Source: Stramonita haemastoma
Taxonomy: Eukaryota > Mollusca > Gastropoda > Neogastropoda > Muricidae
DNA: 47,500 nt
Direction: 5' to 3'
Assembly (NCBI GenBank): GCA_030674155.1
Contig: CM060342.1
Coordinates: 17,658,200-17,705,699 of the forward strand
The position numbers and the translations under genes were made by a program. The notes below the pieces were generated by a model, which saw only the letters and a program-made list of their open reading frames with translations, searched no databases and was not told the origin of the DNA. Shown here in pieces: positions 41,985-47,500 of this stretch; position 1 is the stretch's first letter; each line of letters starts with the position of its first letter.

Positions 41985-42465
41985 GGGGAGATGCCTAGTG
42001 GTTAGAGCGTTGCACTCGTGATCTGACGGCCAAGGACAGAACCACTACCAAACAGCCCTTTGAGGGGGTATTTATTTACCCTATCTTTCGGGATGGGATA
42101 GCTCAGTGGTCATACCACTCGCTTTCCCCCGGCCAAGGTTAAGCAGCATCGGGCGTCATTACCAATTGAATGGGTGACCGTTTACGTGCCTTGGCTTCAG
42201 TGCAGTGCCCCCCAGTTCACCCAGCTGTAAATGGGTGCCTGCCCTCCCTAGGGTCAGGGAAGGTTAAGCAGCGAGGGAGAGGAGATGGGCGCCGCCCTCA
42301 ATATGCTGGCCTCTAGAGAGGCTGAGGTGTCTGGTGCCTCGCTCCCCTACGACCGCCTAGGTTATGGGACACCCTTACCTTTTACCTTTTTAATATCAAT
42401 ACTGACTCCACTCCCATAATAGTCTTTTAGATGGGACTATAATCCTTATCGCTTTTAGTATTATT
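41985..42465 (+). mobile_element. SINE family C copy split by an inserted SINE
   Basis: The left part (41985 to ~42088) has GATGCCTAGTGGTTAGAGCG and ends in the family C stretch before CCCTGGAGTTAAC. The right part (from ~42388) resumes with TTAATATCAATACTGACTCC and TTTTAGATGGGACTATAATCC. The family D element at 42090-42388 lies between them. Confidence 0.65.
42090..42388 (+). mobile_element. tRNA/5S-type chimeric SINE, family D, copy 3
   Basis: GGGATAGCTCAGTGGTCATA is a clean tRNA A box. The 5S-like part is GGTTAAGCAGCATCGGGCGT and AATGGGTGACCG (about 42136-42181). The body has CCCAGTTCACCCAGCTGTAA, TAGGGTCAGGGAAGG, GCGCCGCCCTC, ATATGCTGGCCTCTAGAG and ends TAGGTTATGGGACACCC then ACCTTTT repeats. 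Best preserved of the three copies. Confidence 0.83.
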
Positions 42466-42697
42466 GCTATTTTCTTTCTAGATATTAACAAAACGAAAGA
42501 TACGATCCATGACAAACAGAAACGGCATTATCAGAAATAAGACACTCCTTGATTAAGCGATTTTTTGACAACTCTGCTATGACACTATCATGACTAACAG
42601 ATAATTGCATCTTCATTAAGAGAAAATCCTTATTTTGAATAAATCTTTGATTTGTTAATAACAAGCCTTTAAAAATGTTCAACTGAACATAACGACA

Positions 42698-42886
<189 letters not shown>

Positions 42887-42999
42887 CACAGAGACACCAG
42901 GACACGAGGAGACCTGGAGACAAACAGAAAAGCAGCGATCAGCAGACAGAGATCAGAGTCATTACAGGGCACAGAGTGCACGTGCAGACTGTTAAGGAG

Positions 43000-43210
43000 T
43001 CAGTCAGTCGCCGTCAGTCAGTCCGTCAGTCCGTCAGTCAGTCAGTCAGCAGTCAGTCGTAGCAGTCAGTCCAGCCAGCCAGCCAGTCAGTCAGCCAGCC
43101 AGCCAGTCAGCCAGCCAGCCAGTCGTCAGCCAGCCAGTCAGTCATCAGTCAGTCAGCCAACCAGCCAGCCAGCCAGCCAGCCACCAGTCAGTCAGTCAGT
43201 CAGTCAGTAC
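43000..43210. repeat. CAGT/CAGC tetranucleotide array
   Basis: Alternating stretches of CAGT, CAGC and CCGT tetramers. Confidence 0.9.
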
Positions 43211-43299
43211 AACACATTCAAGGGTCAGGAGGACTGCTCTCTACTCCCTCACCCCCAACACCCAGTACCTTACACCCTCTGGGACACAGCTTCCTCATT

Positions 43300-43444
43300 T
43301 GTTCTCTCTCTCTCTGTCTGTCTCTCTGTCGCTCAGTCTCTCTGTCTCAGTCTCTAACTCTCTGTGCCCCCCCCCCCTTCTCTCTCTGTCCCCCATATCT
43401 CTCCCTTTCTCTCTGTCCCATCTCTCTCTCTCTGTTCTCATTCG

Positions 43445-43500
<56 letters not shown>

Positions 43501-43590
43501 TCTCTCTCGATCTCCTCTCTCTGTCTGTGTGTTCTCTCTCTATTCTCTCTTGGCGATCCCCCTCCTGTCTGCTGCTGTGTCGTATCCTGC

Positions 43591-43653
<63 letters not shown>

Positions 43654-43655
43654 CG
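43300..43655. repeat. CT-rich tract followed by GT microsatellite
   Basis: CT/CTGT sequence (43300-43550), with a pure CT block at about 43447-43494, then GT (43593-43650) ending in ACGCGCGTGCG. Confidence 0.94.
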
Positions 43656-43823
43656 CGTGCGTAGCGCATGTGTGTTTATGCGGACATGAAAAGCCTGAAA
43701 AGATGGGTAGCAGTGTGGAAAATAGCACAATCTCCAGAGAGAACGAACTGTAGACACACTCAAATAGAGGCGACTTTTTTCTTTTTTTTTTTTACAAACA
43801 AGTCTGCTTGTCTTTAAAAATGC

Positions 43824-43826
<3 letters not shown>

Positions 43827-43901
<75 letters not shown>

Positions 43902-43915
43902 CAGAGACAGAAGAC

Positions 43916-43956
<41 letters not shown>
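43827..43956. repeat. GA then GACA compound array
   Basis: Same architecture as 42698-42886: GA repeat followed by GACA tetramers. Confidence 0.95.
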
Positions 43957-44223
43957 GATGTAAAATGTCCTCCATGCCTAAAAAAGGAATTTCTGACTGA
44001 CTGAAAAGCAACATTTCTTCAGCTCTTTAGGGTAAAAAAACAACAACTCAAAACATTTCGTATAATGCTATTAAAAGATTTGACTTGTGAAAGTTTCTCT
44101 ATACATATTACATATTTCTTTCTCGTTTTTTTTTCTTTTTGAATGCTCACTGGCAGTTTTTCGACACTTTCAAAGGGTTATACAGCTCTGGTGACGACTA
44201 CCGAAAATGAAGACTTGACAGAT

Positions 44224-44243
44224 GTCACGTGACTCATTTGCAT
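44224..44243. promoter_or_regulatory. E-box palindrome next to an octamer motif
   Basis: GTCACGTGAC (44224-44233) is a perfect bHLH-type E-box palindrome. ATTTGCAT (44236-44243), the complement of the POU octamer ATGCAAAT, follows two bases later. The same two motifs occur together at 45647-45671. Confidence 0.4.
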
Positions 44244-44399
44244 ATCAAAGCAGTGAAAAGTGGCAAATCATTAAAGAAGATTGCACTTTTTCGGTGCTGT
44301 ACTCCAAAGCATATGGCAGAAAAGTTAGAAATGATCGTCTGCCCGATTTTATTTTTCTAGTGCGTATCTTTTTTTTTCTTCTTCGTCGTCGAACCTTCA

Positions 44400-44705
44400 G
44401 AAAGCAAACTATTAGTTTTCTGTCATATGAGCAAAAATGCGTTGCACTGCTATTAAGCACCTAACAAGTCAGGCCTAGGGCATCCGACTTTGGCACGGGA
44501 GAGAAAATCTGTTAAATCTTTCTGGAAAAAAGGCAAGAAAGTGGAACAAGAAGGCAGACAATTAGCGAGAAGGAGGTGACAAGTAGAAAAGGAACAAGGC
44601 AGAAACAAAGAGAGGGATAGAAAAGAAAAAATTCTTAGCGAAGAATTTTCAGAAGGTGTGGGTGCTGTTCATACTGACAGCCCCTGGCATTCCCACGGGG
44701 TAGTA
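44400..44705 (+). repeat. Unnamed ~300-bp dispersed repeat, family R, copy 3
   Basis: TTAAGCACCTAACAAGTCAGG, CATCCGACTTTGG, CTTTCTGGAAAAAAGGC, GGAACAAGAAGGCAG, AAACAAAGAGAGGGATAG, and the end ATACTGACAGCCCCTGG...CCCACGGGGTAG follow in family order. It faces copy 4 as an inverted repeat. Confidence 0.75.
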
Positions 44706-45145
44706 TGTATATTATTTCATTACAATTTCTGTTTTTTTTGGTTTATTTGGCTTTCTTGAATATTTTATCAAGTTCTATTTCGTTTTTTAAATTTTTTTGT
44801 TAATGCTATTTCAAGTCAGAGATGAAAGAAGGAGAAATAATCCTAAAGACGGAATTAAAATTTTATCTGACTTTTTTTTAACTGTTGGTTTAGCTATGTG
44901 AAATGCAAACTAGATTAGATAGCGGAGTTTGTTGTATTTCTATAGTAATCTGATTCCTTCATTTCATCTTTTTTCTTCCTTTGATGTTGTTTTATTTTCC
45001 TGTATTTGTATCTCCTTTCTTTTATTTTACTTTCGCTCATTTGATTTATTTTCCTCTTTTACTTGTTTTCAATTGATCTTGCCTTGAGAGGGGGGAAGAA
45101 AAGACTGTTACTGATAATTTTCCTTTCTTTATGAATTCATTCACT
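44706..45145. other. AT-rich spacer between inverted family R copies
   Basis: T-rich sequence of about 440 bases; nothing else recognised. Confidence 0.5.
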
Positions 45146-45475
45146 CACCTCCCCCGTGGGGATACTGGGGCCTGTCAGTATAAAATTATAGCATTCCCAT
45201 CTTCTGGATCTTCTGTGCTAGGAATTCCCTCTTTTCTATCCCACTCTTAGTCTCTGCCTTGTTCCTCTTCTTCCCGTCACCACCTTCTTGTCTGGTTTTT
45301 GCCTTCTTGGTCCATTATCCTGCCTGTTTTTTTTTATTAGAAAAACTTAAACTATAAAGGTTCCCTCCAACGCTGAAGTCGGATGCGCTGGGTCTGACTT
45401 GTCAGGTGCATAATGGCAGCAAAACATTTTCACTCGTATGACAGACAACAGTATTGCTGTCTGGGGGTTGAATGA
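45146..45475 (-). repeat. Unnamed ~300-bp dispersed repeat, family R, copy 4
   Basis: On the plus strand it starts CCCCCGTGGGGATACTGGGG, then CTTGGTCCATTATCCTGCC, CGGATGCGCTGGGTCTGAC and CACTCGTATGACAGACAACAG, the reverse of copies 2 and 3. It reaches the full outer end (CTGTCTGGGGGTT) seen in copy 2. Confidence 0.75.
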
Positions 45476-45599
45476 TAAGAGAAGATGAAGGGTCACTCAC
45501 CAGAATATACATCCTCACCCTCTAGGATGAAATGACTAATGACCTGATCTGTAAAATAAAAAAGAAAGAAGGATAAGCAGCTTTAGGGTACTGCGCATG

Positions 45600-45712
45600 T
45601 CAGCGGAAGTGGACGTCTTGGGCACGTCACAGGTGACATGCAGGTCATTTGCATACCCATTGTCACGTGACCTGCCTCATCCTATAAGAAGCTTATCTGT
45701 CTTCGTGGTTCG
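45600..45712 (+). promoter_or_regulatory. Candidate TATA promoter region
   Basis: In 90 bases there are GCGGAAGT (ETS-like), GACGTC and CACGTCAC (CRE-like), ATTTGCAT (45647-45654), GTCACGTGAC (45662-45671) and TATAAG (45683-45688). This density and order suit a Pol II promoter with a start near 45712. The downstream sequence has no long ATG frame outside the CT repeats, so the transcript is unknown. Confidence 0.35.
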
Positions 45713-45782
45713 TGCCTAGCCAACAGTTAGAGGTGTTATGTGCTGAGAACTCTCCCTGCCTTTCTTTATTTCCCTGTCTTTT

Positions 45783-45821
<39 letters not shown>

Positions 45822-45832
45822 TCTCTGCTCTC

Positions 45833-45880
<48 letters not shown>

Positions 45881-45990
45881 GTGTGTGCTTAGAACTCTCT
45901 CTCTCTCTCTCTCGTTGTCTCTTCTGTCTTCTCTCTGTCTACTCACTGTGCTCTGCTCTGCTGCTGTCTGTCTGTCTGTCTCTGTATGTG
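45783..45990. repeat. CT and CTGT microsatellites
   Basis: CT repeats at 45785-45816 and 45830-45872, then 45896-45914, with CTGT units at 45965-45980. Confidence 0.93.
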
Positions 45991-46426
45991 TTTGTGTGCG
46001 CGTGTGTAAGTTGTGTATGTGTGCGCATTTACACTCTAGTGTGCATTGTATATGTGCGTGCGCTAGCATATCCAATGATTCTTAACATTACCAACTTTAA
46101 AACACAAAACAAAATTTACAGAGCAAGTAAAGCCAGGGTGACTGTGCTGCAGCCACAACACACGGTGTCTAATCACGTCACTGTCTGCCTCCCCTCCACA
46201 AACATGGAAACGCTCTCTCTGCCCACAGCTGATAACAGACATGAAGAAGATTACGCCTCCACCTCCTCTGAAGACTTTTAATCTTCTTATGCAATATGCA
46301 GACAGCAAAATGAGATCAAGTCATGCACGGTATTTTTTGTTTTGGTCGTAGAGTGAATTGCTCTGTTGGCAAAATACCAAAGCGAGATGACTATACCATC
46401 ATAACAAAAGGATAAAAAAAAACAGT

Positions 46427-46480
46427 CACTGTGGCATAGTGGTTAGAAACCAGACATAGCAAACAAAGTGCAAATCCATA
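46427..46480 (+). mobile_element. Short tRNA-like SINE head fragment
   Basis: GTGGCATAGTGGTTAGAAACC is A-box-like. A weak B-box-like TGCAAATCC follows. No body is recognised. Confidence 0.4.
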
Positions 46481-46619
46481 ATGATGTAATATACTTGTTG
46501 CACATAAAAAGCCACCCCCTCCCAAGCATCTTAATACCCCTAATACTAAGTTCGATAAAACTGTTCACCGTTCACCTATCCTACACTAATCTTCAGCAAA
46601 GCCATACTCAGAGAGGGAG

Positions 46620-46810
46620 AGGCAGGATAGCCTAGCGGTTAGTGTTGAGCCCGCTATCTGATGGACCAGGTTTGTGCCACCACAAAGGCACTCCCTTGAG
46701 GAGATTTCGTGGGTTCGTTTTGACACGTACAAGTCCATAATCACACAGGTCTGACTGGCTTAAAATCTCCGCCGAAAGACGTGATATTCAGGTCGATTTT
46801 CCAGTCAAAT
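46620..46810 (+). mobile_element. tRNA-derived SINE, unassigned family
   Basis: GGATAGCCTAGCGGTTAGTG (A box) and CCAGGTTTGTGCC (degenerate B box) are followed by about 130 bases that do not match families A to D. Confidence 0.55.
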
Positions 46811-46827
46811 TGGGAAAACAGAGTAAG

Positions 46828-46905
46828 GTAAGGAATGGAAGGCAGAACCTCACAGTTTACTTGATAGGCAGGTAAATGTCCAAACCATCCCGCCACATTG
46901 TGTTT
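46828..46905 (-). mobile_element. tRNA-like SINE head on the minus strand
   Basis: The minus strand reads GGCGGGATGGTTTGGACAT, then GTGAGGTTCTGCC, at tRNA-like spacing. Weak match; may be an old fragment facing the previous element. Confidence 0.35.
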
Positions 46906-47444
46906 GGCAGTCGAATGTGACAGACTACACTAGCTACGCAATAGTCTGACACAATTCAGATGGGTGGAGCTAGGAAATTCAACCTACACAGTTTATTCAG
47001 GGTGTGTTCTAGTATTTCCTCTTTACTCCCTCGCATGTCGTTATTCAGATCTTGATTTTAAGTTGTTTTTTTTCTACATCTTCAAAACATTCCCTGACAA
47101 AAGAAATGGATATACTGAGGGTTCCCTGATATCTCATCGACTTGCAGTTTTCTGCCGTAAGGATGTTGACATTGCATAATACTTGGCATACATACTGTGA
47201 GGCAGATTTCGTACACTGGGATGTTTCGTAATATCTGATAGACTATAATTTTATCTATCTTACAGAAATGTATGTTTTTAGTCTGCGCTACAGGCAGGCT
47301 AGTTTTCTGGTTTTTTTGTTGTTGTTTATTTTGTTTTTGCTTTTTTTTTGTTGAAACTTAAGGCATACACTGTACCATATAATCAAGACTCAGACATTAA
47401 TTTGTCTTTAGATACTAAGGAATTGCACGACGCCTATAACCACA
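46906..47444. other. AT-rich DNA, nothing recognised
   Basis: The open frame 46964-47179 has no recognisable domain. Confidence 0.4.
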
Positions 47445-47446
47445 AC

Positions 47447-47448
<2 letters not shown>

Positions 47449-47500
<52 letters not shown>
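47449..47500. repeat. CA microsatellite at window end
   Basis: CA repeat that continues to the last base, so it is cut by the window. Confidence 0.95.

Noticed and set aside
42130..42185. Possible 5S rRNA gene or pseudogene
   Set aside because: Only the internal-promoter half is present, and always in the same SINE context at three loci.
45712..46281. 189-codon plus-strand open frame
   Set aside because: It starts without ATG and the first 100 codons are CT repeats; only the last ~50 codons merit a check (see findings).

Overview
The window looks like animal nuclear DNA from a mollusc, most probably a caenogastropod snail. It has one split gene with long introns, AT-rich intergenic DNA, very dense microsatellites, and several families of tRNA-derived SINEs. 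One SINE family has a conserved core ending in AATAC-type tails that I associate with marine snails. There are no bacterial-type operons, no CRISPR array, no viral genes and no free-standing tRNA or rRNA gene. The organism assignment is inference from repeat style and gene structure.

The only convincing protein gene is on the minus strand, from 38030 down to 23475. It has six exons: 38030-37627, 34056-33885, 31038-30913, 27271-26965, 26513-25691 and 24684-23475. All five introns have GT..AG ends. The inferred product is about 1014 residues: a signal peptide, cysteine-spaced modules of the C-x-F-P...W and CP-x-x-GGY types (the uncharacterised DUF7042-7045 group, assigned from memory), a short ShKT-like six-cysteine knot, a polar His/Tyr/Asn-rich linker, a dibasic cluster, a second C...CW module and a hydrophobic C-terminal tail. 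In the sequence as given the frame breaks five times, each by one base in or beside a short homopolymer. Splice phases agree across the whole gene only if these five are corrected, which suggests uncorrected sequencing indels more than gene decay.

Layout. 1-9400: AT-rich non-coding DNA, SINEs and microsatellites. 9435-9852: a MITE-like element with terminal inverted repeats and a target duplication. 9900-23474: mostly unrecognised AT-rich DNA with SINEs, a ~1 kb A-rich minisatellite (18908-19890) and small tandem repeats. 23475-38030: the gene, with introns full of CA, GA, TAG/CAG and GAA arrays and three SINE copies. 38655-47500: large TAG and GA arrays, a ~34-bp minisatellite, nested SINEs, an inverted pair of an unnamed ~300-bp repeat, a candidate promoter at 45600-45712, and a cluster of tRNA-like SINE heads.

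The most interesting points are the little-studied secreted multidomain protein, a SINE family whose 5' end joins a tRNA-type A box to a 5S-rRNA-type internal promoter, the unnamed 300-bp repeat family, and two clusters that pair GTCACGTGAC with the octamer ATTTGCAT.
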